Positions 7,679 to 18,710 are shown, counted from the stretch's first letter. The stretch is DNA of 64,000 bases from Streptomyces sp. NBC_01689 (GCF_036250675.1 NZ_CP109592.1:5022001-5086000); one strand, 5' to 3'. The notes: a model not told the origin generated them from the letters alone. Translations and numbers: made by a program.

Positions 7679-8884
7679 ATGAGCGGCACGACCGCACCCG
7701 CGCCCGTCCCCCCGGCCGTCTCCGTTCCCCGCGCCGCGCCGGTCGTCGGCAGCGGATTCGGCGAAGCACTGCACGAGGGCCTGGTCCGTGCGGCGTCCCG
7801 GATGTCACCGCGCCGGGCCCCCGGCACCGGAGCGCCCGGCGACACCCTGGGGACCTGGGAGACCGGCGCCGTCCTGGACCGCTTCACCGCCGGGCTGCCC
7901 ACCGTGCTCGACCCCGCCGAGGCGGAGGTACCGGCGCTGCGCGGCACGCTGACGGAGTTCGCGCGCACCGTCCTCGCGCGGGCCGCGGAGGCCCCCGCCC
8001 TCGCCACGCCGCCCGTGTCCCCCGCCGCGGACGGCCCGCCCGGCCCCGTCGCCCCGCCCGCGGCCTCCCCCCACCAGGTGGCGGCCGCCGTCGCGCTGCT
8101 CCTGGAGTGCGCCCTGCTGCACGTCCTGGAACACGGCATCGCCCACCGGGAGGGCGCGCTGCCGCGGGCGGTCGCGGTGGTCCGGCGCCTGGGCGAGGTC
8201 GTCCGGGAGACCGGCGAGGGGGCCTGGTCGGGCGACGACGGCCGTGGTGAGCGCCGCAGGCTGGCCAGGCAGCTCCACGACGAACTGGGCGGCGCCCTGT
8301 CCACGGCCCGCCTCAGCCTCGAAGCGGCCACGACGGCCGCCGCCACGGCCCCCGCGCCGACCACGACGCCACAACACACCCCCGGCGCCCCCACTCCCTC
8401 CGCCCTCACCGCCCATCTCGCCTCGGCGCAGCGGGCGTTGACGGAGGCGGCGAGACAGAACCAGGCGCTCATCGGCGGCCTGCGCCACCGAGCCGGCCTG
8501 CCGCCCCTGCGCGAGGCCCTGGAGGCCTTCCTCGCGGGCCCCCGCCCCCGCGCGGGCCTCGGCGTCCGGACGTCCGTCGAGGTCGTCGGGGACGAGCGGA
8601 CCCTCTCCGAGCGGTACCGGGAGGAGACCTTCCTCGCCCTGCGCGAGGCCCTGCGCGACCGCCTGGCCCGCTCGGGCGCCCGCCGGGTGGACACCGTCGT
8701 ACGCGTCACCAGACGGTGGCTCTACGCGAAGGTGACCGACGACGGGCCCGCGCCCCGCTCCGCCGAGTCCCTGCGCTCCCTGACGGACCGCATAGAAGAC
8801 CTCGGCGGCCGCACCCGCATCACCGAGGCCACCCCCACGGGCACCCTCCTGGAGATCCACCTGCCCCTGCGCGCCCACCTCTGA
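7679..8884 (+). CDS. Soluble DegS/NarX-type sensor kinase-like protein with degraded ATPase domain
   Basis: A 401-residue protein without a signal peptide or membrane segment. Residues 190-215 form a HisKA_3-type dimerisation helix with the phospho-acceptor H200 in RRRLARQLHDELGG. The C-terminal 100 residues resemble an HATPase_c domain, but the nucleotide-binding boxes are altered. The N-box reads REALRDRLARSGA, with Asp in place of the magnesium-binding Asn. The G1 box reads DDGPAP without its second glycine, and no G2 glycine run precedes LGGRT. It may not bind ATP and could instead sequester a partner. The ATG has GAGGAG upstream. The cpk cluster also carries a histidine kinase gene (orfB) near scbA/scbR. 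Its partner is unknown; the nearby regulator is OmpR-type, not the NarL type usual for HisKA_3 kinases. Confidence 0.75.
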   Translation: MSGTTAPAPVPPAVSVPRAAPVVGSGFGEALHEGLVRAASRMSPRRAPGTGAPGDTLGTWETGAVLDRFTAGLPTVLDPAEAEVPALRGTLTEFARTVLARAAEAPALATPPVSPAADGPPGPVAPPAASPHQVAAAVALLLECALLHVLEHGIAHREGALPRAVAVVRRLGEVVRETGEGAWSGDDGRGERRRLARQLHDELGGALSTARLSLEAATTAAATAPAPTTTPQHTPGAPTPSALTAHLASAQRALTEAARQNQALIGGLRHRAGLPPLREALEAFLAGPRPRAGLGVRTSVEVVGDERTLSERYREETFLALREALRDRLARSGARRVDTVVRVTRRWLYAKVTDDGPAPRSAESLRSLTDRIEDLGGRTRITEATPTGTLLEIHLPLRAHL

Positions 8885-8970
8885 TACCCGCTTCCGGCGG
8901 CCCGAGGAGGAGCTGAGGAAACCCCGGGGAAAAATTGAGAGACAGAACACACTCGGATCCCGCGCCGGCC

Positions 8971-9000
8971 ACCCGGGTCCACCCGGGTCCACCCGGGTCC
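8971..9000. repeat. Three tandem copies of a 10-bp unit
   Basis: ACCCGGGTCC is repeated three times without interruption. It lies between the kinase-like gene and the tRNA-Leu terminator, at the boundary of the accessory region. Confidence 0.9.
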
Positions 9001-9010
9001 GAGCATGCGG

Positions 9011-9044
9011 AAGAGGGCCCGTCGTGATCACGACGGGCCCTCTT
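9011..9044 (-). terminator. 34-bp perfect palindrome downstream of tRNA-Leu
   Basis: The two 17-nt halves are exact reverse complements, running AAGAGGGCCC outward to GGGCCCTCTT with TGATCA at the centre. It begins 4 nt past the encoded CCA end of tRNA-Leu, so it should end that transcript. It has no U tract but is symmetric and may also stop rightward reads. Confidence 0.75.
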
Positions 9045-9047
9045 CAC

Positions 9048-9134
9048 TGGTGCGCGAGGGGGGAGTTGAACCCCCACGCCCTTTCGGGCACTGGAACCTG
9101 AATCCAGCGCGTCTGCCTATTCCGCCACCCGCGC
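9048..9134 (-). tRNA. tRNA-Leu (anticodon CAG)
   Basis: An 87-nt type II tRNA with CCA encoded (complement of 9048-9050). The acceptor GCGCGGG pairs with the 3' end before A73. The anticodon stem CTGGA/TCCAG encloses the loop TTCAGGT, giving anticodon CAG. A long variable arm GTGCCCGAAAGGGCGT and the TPsi loop GGTTCAACTCC follow. It marks the change from the accessory island on its 3' side to the conserved core on its 5' side. Confidence 0.95.
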
Positions 9135-9191
9135 ATTGGGTGTGTCCTCCGGTGCCCCACCGTGCGGTGCTGGCCCCTTCCGACATGCAGA

Positions 9192-9220
9192 AGATTAGCA
9201 CGGTGGCCGGGGCGGATTCA
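9192..9220 (-). promoter_or_regulatory. Probable tRNA-Leu promoter
   Basis: Reading leftward, TGAATC (9220-9215) and TAATCT (9197-9192) are 17 nt apart, about 58 nt before the mature tRNA. The same -10 hexamer precedes tRNA-Ile. Confidence 0.45.
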
Positions 9221-9677
9221 CCTCGCTTTCCGAGCGGCCCCGGGGGCCCCGGAGCCGCGGGGGACCCCCGTACGCCGGGGCCCGAGCACATCGCCGCCGC
9301 TCCACGTATCGACGAGAACCGGTTCACGTATCAACCTCGTACCGGTCCAGGCCATCTCCCCTGCAGCAGGGCAGGGTGCACAGTCGGGTGCGGGACACTG
9401 GTCCCGGGCCGCCTCTACGATCCTTGGCAGGAGCAGTGCAGGGAAGAGTTCGAAAAGGCGCTTCGCAGGGAACTTCGGTGGGGGACTTCGCAAGGCGTCG
9501 ACAAGCCGTCGACCGGGCCGACAGGGGGAACCAGCCGATTTCCCGGCGCGTGGATACGATCAGTAAGCAGTACCAGCACGACCAGGACGACAGCGGCCGA
9601 CCGTACGCGGCGGGCCGTGCGCAGTACGGCACAGGCAGCACGCAGTACCAGGACGGCTACGACGGAGGAGGTGCCCC
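9221..9677. other. Upstream region of fhaA without a clear gene
   Basis: The region presumably holds the promoter of the fhaA-pknB operon. A frame from about 9376 to 9690 ends in a Tyr/Gln/Asp/Gly-rich stretch and overlaps the fhaA start, but it has no convincing ribosome site, so I do not call it a gene. Confidence 0.5.
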
Positions 9678-10520
9678 ATGGGAGTCCTGAAGAAATTCGA
9701 GCAGCGTCTCGAAGGTCTGGTCAACGGCACCTTCGCCAAGGTGTTCAAGTCCGAGGTCCAGCCCGTGGAGATCGCCGGAGCGCTGCAGCGCGAGTGCGAC
9801 AACAACGCGACGATCTGGAACCGCGAGCGGACCGTCGTACCGAACGACTTCATCGTGGAACTGAGCACACCGGACTTCGAGCGCCTCAGCCCGTACTCGG
9901 GCCAGCTCGGCGACGAGCTCGCGGGCATGGTGCGCGACTACGCCAAGCAGCAGCGCTACACCTTCATGGGCCCCATCAAGGTCCATCTCGAGAAGGCGGA
10001 CGACCTCGACACCGGTCTGTACCGGGTGCGCAGCCGTACGCTCGCCTCCTCCACCGACCAGCAGGCGCCCGAGCGCGCCCCCGCGGGTCCCCCGCAGGCG
10101 TCCCCGCGCGGCCAGGGCGGCTACGGCTACCCGCCGGCCGCCGCGCCTCCCATGCCGTCCGCGCCGCCGCCCGGGCGCCCGGGGCCCACGCCCATGGGGC
10201 ACCGGCCCGGCGCGAGCGCGGGACCGGCGGGCGGTGGCCGTACCCGCCACTGGATCGAGATCAACGGCGCCCGCCATCAGATCTCCCGCCCGACGCTGGT
10301 GCTGGGCCGCAGCACCGAAGCCGACGTGCGGATCGACGACCCCGGCGTATCGCGCCGGCACTGTGAGATCCGGACCGGAACGCCCTCGACGATCCAGGAT
10401 CTCGGGTCCACCAACGGCATCGTGGTGGACGGGCAGCACACCACCCGCGCTACGCTCCGCGACGGCTCGCGGATCGTCGTGGGCAGCACCACCATCATTT
10501 ACCGGCAAGCCGAAGGGTGA
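9678..10520 (+). CDS. fhaA: FHA-domain protein FhaA (DUF3662-FHA)
   Basis: A 280-residue adaptor that reads phosphothreonines laid down by PknB-type kinases. The N-terminal DUF3662 domain (about 1-115) starts MGVLKKFEQRLEGLVNGTF. A Pro/Gly-rich linker (about 130-185) and a C-terminal FHA domain (about 190-278, with LGRSTEADVRIDDPGVSRRH and LGSTNG) follow. GGAGGAGG precedes the ATG. It leads the operon fhaA-fhaB-pstP-ftsW-pbpA-pknB conserved in actinobacteria. In mycobacteria FhaA binds phosphorylated MurJ-associated pseudokinase MviN; such a pseudokinase is also encoded in this window, near 57 kb. Confidence 0.95.
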   Translation: MGVLKKFEQRLEGLVNGTFAKVFKSEVQPVEIAGALQRECDNNATIWNRERTVVPNDFIVELSTPDFERLSPYSGQLGDELAGMVRDYAKQQRYTFMGPIKVHLEKADDLDTGLYRVRSRTLASSTDQQAPERAPAGPPQASPRGQGGYGYPPAAAPPMPSAPPPGRPGPTPMGHRPGASAGPAGGGRTRHWIEINGARHQISRPTLVLGRSTEADVRIDDPGVSRRHCEIRTGTPSTIQDLGSTNGIVVDGQHTTRATLRDGSRIVVGSTTIIYRQAEG

Positions 10521-10530
10521 AGCGGGGGCA

Positions 10531-11055
10531 ATGTCAGAGCTGACCCTCACGGTCATGCGGCTGGGTTTCCTGGCCGTATTGTGGCTGTTCGTGATCGTGG
10601 CCGTGCAGGTCATCCGCAGCGACCTGTTCGGAACGCGTGTCACACAGCGCGGCTCGCGCAGGGACGCGGCCAGGCCGCAGCAGGCCGCGCGCCAGGCCGC
10701 GGCACCACCGCCGCAGCGCCAGCAGGCGCCGGCGGCCGGCGGCGGCCGCCAGCGCCGCGGCGCCCCCACCAAACTCGTCGTCTCCGAGGGCACCCTCACG
10801 GGCACCACGGTCGCGCTCCAGGGGCAGACCATCACCCTCGGCCGCGCGCACGACAGCACCATCGTGCTGGACGACGACTACGCGTCCAGCCGCCATGCCA
10901 GGATCTACCCGGACCGGGACGGCCAGTGGATCGTCGAGGACCTCGGCTCCACCAACGGCACGTATCTCGACCGGAGCCGACTGACGACTCCCACGCCGAT
11001 CCCGCTGGGTGCACCCATCCGCATCGGCAAGACCGTCATCGAGCTGCGGAAGTAG
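10531..11055 (+). CDS. fhaB: FHA-domain membrane protein FhaB
   Basis: A 174-residue protein: one N-terminal membrane helix (about 9-28, RLGFLAVLWLFVIVAVQVI), a basic Ala/Gln-rich linker (40-75) and a C-terminal FHA domain (about 90-172, with LGRAHDSTIVLDDDYASSRH and LGSTNGTY). It is expected to recruit phosphorylated partners to the septal peptidoglycan machinery. The ATG at 10531, 10 nt after the fhaA stop, begins just before the membrane helix. The upstream purine-rich GCGGGGGCA is a weak ribosome site, which suggests coupling to fhaA translation. Confidence 0.95.
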   Translation: MSELTLTVMRLGFLAVLWLFVIVAVQVIRSDLFGTRVTQRGSRRDAARPQQAARQAAAPPPQRQQAPAAGGGRQRRGAPTKLVVSEGTLTGTTVALQGQTITLGRAHDSTIVLDDDYASSRHARIYPDRDGQWIVEDLGSTNGTYLDRSRLTTPTPIPLGAPIRIGKTVIELRK

Positions 11056-11147
11056 TGCTACGTCATGAATGAGCGCGAGCGGAGCGAGCACGCAGCGGCG
11101 GTCCACACGAAGGACCCCGGCGCGCTCCCGACCGGAGGGTGGGCACC

Positions 11148-12728
11148 GTGCGGATGTACCCGGAGCCGACGGGCGAGGTGCGCATGAGTCTGTCACTGCG
11201 CTTCGCCGCCGGATCGCACAAAGGCATGATCCGCGAGGGCAACGAGGACTCCGGTTACGCCGGTCCCCGGCTGCTCGCGATCGCCGACGGGATGGGCGGC
11301 CAGGCCGCCGGTGAGGTCGCCTCCTCCGAGGTGATCTCCACCATCGTGGCGCTCGACGACGACGTGCCCGGCTCCGACATCCTCACCTCGCTCGGCACCG
11401 CCGTGCAGCGCGCCAACGACCAGCTCCGGATGATGGTCGAGGAGGACCCCCAGCTGGAGGGCATGGGGACCACCCTCACCGCGCTCCTGTGGACCGGCCA
11501 GCGCCTCGGTCTCGTGCACGTCGGCGACTCCCGCGCCTATCTGCTCCGGGACGGCGTCCTCACGCAGATCACCCAGGACCACACCTGGGTCCAGCGCCTC
11601 GTCGACGAGGGCCGGATCACCGAGGAGGAGGCCACCACCCACCCGCAGCGCTCCCTGCTGATGCGCGCGCTGGGCAGCGGCGACCACGTCGAACCGGACC
11701 TCTCCATCCGCGAGGTCCGCGCCGGCGACCGCTACCTGATCTGCTCCGACGGACTCTCCGGCGTCGTCTCGCACCAGACGATGGAGGACACCCTCGCCAG
11801 CTACCAGGGCCCGCAGGAGACCGTCCAGAACCTGATCGAGCTCGCGCTGCGCGGCGGCGGCCCCGACAACATCACCGTCATCGTCGCCGACGTCCTCGAC
11901 ATCGACTCCGGCGACACCCTCGCCGCCCAGCTCTCCGACACCCCCGTCGTGGTGGGCGCGGTCGCCGAGAACCAGCACCAGCTGCACGACAACGGCGCCA
12001 TGCAGACCCCCGCGGGCCGCGCCTCCGGCCTCGGCCGTCAGGTGCCCGGCCAGGGCGGCGGCGGCGAGTTCGGGCCGCCCGGCAGCGGCGAGGCCGACGG
12101 CTACGCCCCCGCGGGCGGCTTCGCCGACTACTCGGACGAGGACTTCGTCAAGCCGCGCACCGGCCGCAAGTGGCTGAAGCGATCCTTCTACTCCGTGCTC
12201 GCGCTCGCCGTGCTCGGCGGTGGCGCGTACGGCGGGTACCGGTGGACGCAGACGCAGTACTACGTCGGCAGCAACGGGCAGCACGTCGCGCTGTACCGCG
12301 GTATCAGCCAGGACCTGGCCTGGGTCTCGCTCTCGAAGGTGGAGAAGGACCACCCCGAGATCGAACTCAAGTACCTCCCGCCGTACCAGCAGAAGCAGGT
12401 CAAGGCGACCATCGCGGAGGGCGGTCTCGACGACGCCCGGTCCAAGATCGACGAGCTCGCGGTGCAGGCGTCCGCGTGCAGGAAGAACTCCGAGCGCCGC
12501 TCCGCCGAGACACAGAACAACGCCAAGACCGGTGAGAACGGGGCGGGTGGGACCACGGGAACCACCAGCACCTCACTCACGTCCAAGGCCACGTCCAGCG
12601 CGACGCCGTCACCGAACTCCTCGAGTTCGCCGTCGTCGAACCCGTCCAAGACCGCACCCACTCCCACACCCGGCCCCAGCCTCTCCGACGAGGAGCAGAA
12701 GCTGGTCTCGCTGTGCGGTAAGCAGTAA
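11148..12728 (+). CDS. pstP: PP2C-type Ser/Thr protein phosphatase PstP
   Basis: It removes phosphate from PknB and its substrates. The 526 residues comprise a cytoplasmic PP2C domain (about 15-250), a proline/glycine linker, one membrane helix (about 346-366) and an extracellular tail rich in Ser/Thr/Pro. Metal-binding motifs are intact: GNEDSG, IADGMGGQAAGEVAS, VHVGDSRAY, SDGLSG and GGPDNITVIV. The GTG at 11148 has GGAGGG 8 nt upstream; a GTG at 11139 is an in-frame alternative and an ATG at 11154 is also possible. Genes before and after belong to the same operon. Confidence 0.95.
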   Translation: MRMYPEPTGEVRMSLSLRFAAGSHKGMIREGNEDSGYAGPRLLAIADGMGGQAAGEVASSEVISTIVALDDDVPGSDILTSLGTAVQRANDQLRMMVEEDPQLEGMGTTLTALLWTGQRLGLVHVGDSRAYLLRDGVLTQITQDHTWVQRLVDEGRITEEEATTHPQRSLLMRALGSGDHVEPDLSIREVRAGDRYLICSDGLSGVVSHQTMEDTLASYQGPQETVQNLIELALRGGGPDNITVIVADVLDIDSGDTLAAQLSDTPVVVGAVAENQHQLHDNGAMQTPAGRASGLGRQVPGQGGGGEFGPPGSGEADGYAPAGGFADYSDEDFVKPRTGRKWLKRSFYSVLALAVLGGGAYGGYRWTQTQYYVGSNGQHVALYRGISQDLAWVSLSKVEKDHPEIELKYLPPYQQKQVKATIAEGGLDDARSKIDELAVQASACRKNSERRSAETQNNAKTGENGAGGTTGTTSTSLTSKATSSATPSPNSSSSPSSNPSKTAPTPTPGPSLSDEEQKLVSLCGKQ

Positions 12729-12754
12729 GAAGCCGTGAGGGGCCCTGTCACACC

Positions 12755-14203
12755 ATGAGCAGTAGTACGAACACGCCGACGCACCACACGTCGACGATCG
12801 GCTCCATCGGCACGCCGAGCCGGCGCAACACCGAGCTCGCGCTGCTGGTGTTCGCGGTCGTCATCCCGGTCTTCGCCTACGCCAACGTGGGCCTGGCCAT
12901 CAACGACTCGGTGCCGCCCGGCCTGCTGAGCTACGGCCTGGGGCTCGGCCTCCTCGCCGGCGTGGGCCATCTCGCGGTGCGCAAGTTCGCCCCGTACGCG
13001 GACCCGCTGCTGCTGCCGCTGGCGACGCTGCTCAACGGCCTCGGCCTGGTGATGATCTGGCGCCTCGACCAGTCCAAGCTGCTCCGGTCGCTGCCCAACT
13101 TCGCCCCGGCCGCGCCCCGCCAGCTGATGTACACCGCGCTGGGCATCGGCCTGTTCGTCGTCGTCCTGATTTTCCTCAAGGACCACCGGGTCCTGCAGCG
13201 GTACACCTACATCTCCATGTTCGGCGCCCTGATCCTGCTGCTGCTGCCGCTGGTTCCGGGCCTCGGCGCCAACATCTACGGCGCCAAGATCTGGATCTCG
13301 ATCCCCGGCCTGGGCACCCTCCAGCCCGGCGAGTTCGCGAAGATCATCCTCGCGGTCTTCTTCGCCGGCTACCTGATGGTCAAGCGCGACGCGCTGGCCC
13401 TCGCCAGCCGCCGCTTCATGGGCCTCTACCTGCCGCGCGGACGCGACCTCGGCCCGATCCTGGTGGTCTGGTTCGTCTCCATCCTGATCCTGGTCTTCGA
13501 GACCGACCTCGGTACCTCGCTGCTGTTCTTCGGCATGTTCGTGATCATGCTGTACGTCGCCACGGAACGGACCAGCTGGATCGTCTTCGGTCTGCTGATG
13601 TCGGCGGTCGGCGCAGTGGGCGTCGCGAGCTTCGAACCGCACATCCAGACCCGTGTCCAGGCCTGGCTCAACCCGCTGCACGAGTACAAGCTCAGCCAGG
13701 CCGGAACCCACGACGGCATCCTCCACTCCGAGCAGGCCATGCAGGCGCTGTGGGCCTTCGGCTCCGGCGGCACGCTCGGCACCGGATGGGGACAGGGCCA
13801 CTCCGAACTCATCCGGTTCGCCGCCAACTCCGACTTCATCCTCGCCAGCTTCGGCGAGGAACTCGGCCTGGCGGGGATCATGGCGATCCTGGTCATCTAC
13901 GGCCTGATCGCGGAGCGCGGCATCCGTACGGCGCTCGCGGCCCGCGACCCGTTCGGCAAGCTCCTCGCCGTGGGCCTCTCCGGCGGCTTCGCGCTCCAGG
14001 TCTTCGTCGTCGCCGGCGGCGTCATGGGCCTGATCCCGCTCACCGGTATGACGATGCCGTTCGTGGCCTACGGAGGCTCCTCCGTCATCGCCAACTGGGC
14101 GCTGATGGGCATCCTCATCAGAATCAGCGACACCGCCCGCCGCCCCGCGCCCGCGCCCGCACCCAGCCCCGACGCCGAGATGACCCAGGTGGTCCGCCCG
14201 TGA
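12755..14203 (+). CDS. SEDS-family peptidoglycan polymerase (FtsW/RodA-like)
   Basis: A 482-residue multi-span membrane protein of the SEDS family, which polymerises lipid II together with a class B PBP. About ten hydrophobic helices start at residue 27. The C-terminal part holds the conserved GLIPLTGMTMPFVAYGGSS signature and the ETDLGTSLLF loop with its catalytic Asp region. Its stop overlaps the pbpA start by 4 nt (GTGA), so the two partners are translationally coupled. Whether it serves division or polar growth cannot be told from sequence; the position in the pknB operon matches the Mycobacterium rodA gene. Confidence 0.95.
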   Translation: MSSSTNTPTHHTSTIGSIGTPSRRNTELALLVFAVVIPVFAYANVGLAINDSVPPGLLSYGLGLGLLAGVGHLAVRKFAPYADPLLLPLATLLNGLGLVMIWRLDQSKLLRSLPNFAPAAPRQLMYTALGIGLFVVVLIFLKDHRVLQRYTYISMFGALILLLLPLVPGLGANIYGAKIWISIPGLGTLQPGEFAKIILAVFFAGYLMVKRDALALASRRFMGLYLPRGRDLGPILVVWFVSILILVFETDLGTSLLFFGMFVIMLYVATERTSWIVFGLLMSAVGAVGVASFEPHIQTRVQAWLNPLHEYKLSQAGTHDGILHSEQAMQALWAFGSGGTLGTGWGQGHSELIRFAANSDFILASFGEELGLAGIMAILVIYGLIAERGIRTALAARDPFGKLLAVGLSGGFALQVFVVAGGVMGLIPLTGMTMPFVAYGGSSVIANWALMGILIRISDTARRPAPAPAPSPDAEMTQVVRP

Positions 14204-15690
14204 ACAAGCCCCTGCGCCGGATCGCGATCTTCTGCGGGCTCCTCGTCCTCGCCTTGCTGATCCGCGACAACTACATCCAGTACGTCCAGGCGGACAGTCT
14301 GCGGACCGACACCCACAACCGCCGCGTCGCCATCGAGCGGTACGCCACCCCGCGCGGCGACATCATCGTCGACGGCAACCCGATCACCGGGGCCGTCAAG
14401 TCGGCCAAGGGCGGCATCAACGACTTCGAGTACAAGCGCACCTACAAGGACGGCGCGATGTGGTCGCCCGTCACCGGGTACGCCTCCCAGGCCTTCGGCG
14501 CCACCCAGCTGGAGAGCATCGAGGACGGCATCCTCACCGGCAACGACGACCGGCTCTTCTTCCGCAACACCCTCGACATGCTCACGGGCAAGAAGAAGCA
14601 GGGCGGCAACGTCGTCACCACCCTCAACGCCGCCGCGCAGAAGGCCGCCTACCAGGGCCTGCTGAAGCAGGGCAAGGGCGCCGTCGCGGCGATCGACCCC
14701 AAGACGGGCGCGATCCTGGCACTGGCCTCCACTCCGTCGTACGACCCGTCGACCTTCGCCGGGAACTCCACCACGACGGACTCCAAGGCCTGGACCAAGC
14801 TCCTGAAGAAGAACAACCCCGACGACCCGCTGCTCAACCGGGCACTGCGCGAGACCTACCCGCCGGGCTCCACCTTCAAGGTGGTCACCGCGGCGGCCGC
14901 GCTGCAGAACGGGCTGTACTCGTCCGCCGACCAGAAGACGGACTCGCCGCTGCCGTACACGCTGCCGGACACCACGACCGAGCTGAAGAACGAGGGGAAC
15001 ATCCCCTGCAAGAACGCGACGATGCGGGTCGCGCTGCGCTACTCCTGCAACACGGTCTTCGGCAAGATCGGCGCCGACCTCGGCAAGGACAAGATGCTGG
15101 AGGAGGCCGAGAAGTTCGGCTTCAACGCGCAGCAGTTCACGCCCGTGCGCTCCAACGCCTCCGTCTTCCCCAAGTCGATGGACAAGCCGCAGACGGCGCT
15201 CAGCTCCATCGGCCAGTTCGAGACGGCCGCGACCCCGCTGCAGATGGCCATGGTCGCCTCGGCGGTCGCCAACGACGGCACGCTGATGAAGCCGTACATG
15301 GTCGACAAGCTGCAGGCCCCGAACCTGGACGTGGTCTCGCAGACCGAGCCGGAGAAGCTCGGCGAACCGCTGTCCAAGGACAACGCCCAGATCCTTCAGT
15401 CGATGATGGAGACGGTCGTCAAGCAAGGCACCGGCACCAACGCCCAGATCAACGAGAACGGCGTCACGGTGGGCGGCAAGACCGGTACCGCCCAGCACGG
15501 TGTGGACAACAGCGAGAACCCGTACGCCTGGTTCATCTCGTACGCGAAGCTCGCCGACGGCAGCTCTCCGGTCGCCGTCGCCGTGGTGGTCGAGGACGAG
15601 GGCGCCAACCGGGACGACATCTCCGGTGGCGGTCTCGCCGCTCCGATCGCCAGGAGTGTGATGAAGGCAGTAATCGACAGCAAGAAGTGA
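14200..15690 (+). CDS. pbpA: Class B penicillin-binding protein (transpeptidase) PbpA
   Basis: A 496-residue membrane-anchored transpeptidase that crosslinks peptidoglycan outside the membrane. An N-terminal signal anchor (about 8-25) is followed by a short PBP dimer domain and the transpeptidase domain. The catalytic serine is in S224-T-F-K, the SxN motif is S282-C-N, and K427-T-G completes the site. GTG at 14200 overlaps the stop of the SEDS gene; a much longer open frame upstream runs antisense-like through that gene and is ignored. It pairs with the SEDS polymerase immediately upstream. Confidence 0.95.
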   Translation: MNKPLRRIAIFCGLLVLALLIRDNYIQYVQADSLRTDTHNRRVAIERYATPRGDIIVDGNPITGAVKSAKGGINDFEYKRTYKDGAMWSPVTGYASQAFGATQLESIEDGILTGNDDRLFFRNTLDMLTGKKKQGGNVVTTLNAAAQKAAYQGLLKQGKGAVAAIDPKTGAILALASTPSYDPSTFAGNSTTTDSKAWTKLLKKNNPDDPLLNRALRETYPPGSTFKVVTAAAALQNGLYSSADQKTDSPLPYTLPDTTTELKNEGNIPCKNATMRVALRYSCNTVFGKIGADLGKDKMLEEAEKFGFNAQQFTPVRSNASVFPKSMDKPQTALSSIGQFETAATPLQMAMVASAVANDGTLMKPYMVDKLQAPNLDVVSQTEPEKLGEPLSKDNAQILQSMMETVVKQGTGTNAQINENGVTVGGKTGTAQHGVDNSENPYAWFISYAKLADGSSPVAVAVVVEDEGANRDDISGGGLAAPIARSVMKAVIDSKK

Positions 15691-15860
15691 CCCCTGTCAC
15701 GTCCCCTTCACATCGGTGCACGTTGCGATACCGGTCCTGTATCGGGTGGCGGGCTCGGCCAGGTCACACAAGTCGATCCGGGTACGGTATGCCCGGACGG
15801 CACACCGCCGGACCACACATGTGTGCGGTCGGGACCGACGGAGAGGGCTGGTAGGTAGCT

Positions 15861-17846
<1,986 letters not shown>

Positions 17847-17887
17847 CGGCTGACGGCCACTAGCGGCTAACAGGCACGGCCTTCCGT

Positions 17888-17923
17888 CAGGGGCCCGGTA
17901 CTCGTCCGAGTACCGGGCCCCTG
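17888..17923. terminator. Bidirectional terminator between pknB and the sortase operon
   Basis: A perfect 17-bp stem (CAGGGGCCCGGTACTCG with its complement) closes on a 2-nt loop. It separates convergent pknB and sortase genes. Confidence 0.9.
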
Positions 17924-17960
17924 GGCATTCCGGTGACCGCTCCGGGCGCAGCCGTGCCGG

Positions 17961-18710
17961 TCAGCCGCGCAGTTCCTTCGGCGGGGTCCGGGCGCTGTCC
18001 ACCTTGTCGACGCGCTCCAGCTCGCCCCAGACGATGTACCGGTAGCGGGACGTGTAGACCGGCGTGCAGGTCGTCAGGGTGATGTAGTGGCCCGGCTTCT
18101 TCCGGCCCGACTCCTCGGGGATCGCGCCGAGGACCTTGACGTTGTACTTCGAGGTCTCCGGGAGGATGCCGAAGACCTTGTAGACGTACCACTTGTCCTT
18201 GGTCTCGAAGACGATCGGATCGCCCTTCGCGACCTTGTCGATGTTGTGGAACTTGGCGCCGTGGCCGTCCCGGTGGGCGGCGAGGGTGAAGTTGCCCTCC
18301 TTGCCGGTCATCGGCAGGGACGACTTGACGGGGTCCGTGTAGTAGCCGGCGACGCCGTCGTTGAGGATCTCCGTGGAGGTGCCCTTCTCGACGAGCACCT
18401 CACCGTTCTTCATGGACGGGACGTGCAGGAAGCCGATGCCGTCCTTGGTGTCCAGCGCGCCGGGGCCCTTGTCCGACGCAGCCCAGTTGTCGCGGACCCT
18501 GTCGCCCTGCTTGTGCGCCTCGCGGTCCGCGACGACGTTCGTCCACCACAGCGAGTAGACGACGAAGAGACCGAGCACCAGGCCCGCGGTGATGAGGAGT
18601 TCACCGAGAACGCTGACCGCCGTCGCGACCGGGCCGGGACCACGCCGTCTCGGTGCGGGCGCCTCGGCGTCGGCGTCGGTGCGCTCGTCGTGGTCGGTCC
18701 TCGCTGCCAC
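17961..18710 (-). CDS. Class E sortase (SrtE-type), copy 1
   Basis: A 249-residue membrane transpeptidase that attaches LAXTG-type proteins, such as chaplins, to peptidoglycan. An N-terminal charged tail is followed by one membrane helix (about 33-55, ELLITAGLVLGLFVVYSLWW). The sortase domain has the catalytic His in LAAHRDGHG, Cys in TLTTCTP and Arg in YTSRYRYIVWG. The GTG start at 18710 sits before the charged tail. It is the last gene of a leftward run of three sortases. S. coelicolor has SrtE1 and SrtE2 at this place. Confidence 0.93.
   Translation of the reverse strand: MAARTDHDERTDADAEAPAPRRRGPGPVATAVSVLGELLITAGLVLGLFVVYSLWWTNVVADREAHKQGDRVRDNWAASDKGPGALDTKDGIGFLHVPSMKNGEVLVEKGTSTEILNDGVAGYYTDPVKSSLPMTGKEGNFTLAAHRDGHGAKFHNIDKVAKGDPIVFETKDKWYVYKVFGILPETSKYNVKVLGAIPEESGRKKPGHYITLTTCTPVYTSRYRYIVWGELERVDKVDSARTPPKELRG

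Noticed and set aside
9048..9134. tRNA-Leu as a proven attachment site of an integrative element
   Set aside because: No integrase gene, excision genes or second copy of the tRNA 3' end is visible in the window, so integration remains only a suggestion.
9376..9690. Frame before fhaA ending in a Tyr/Gln/Gly-rich tail
   Set aside because: It overlaps the fhaA start, lacks a ribosome site and its first half has no protein-like pattern. I noted it only as a possibility.
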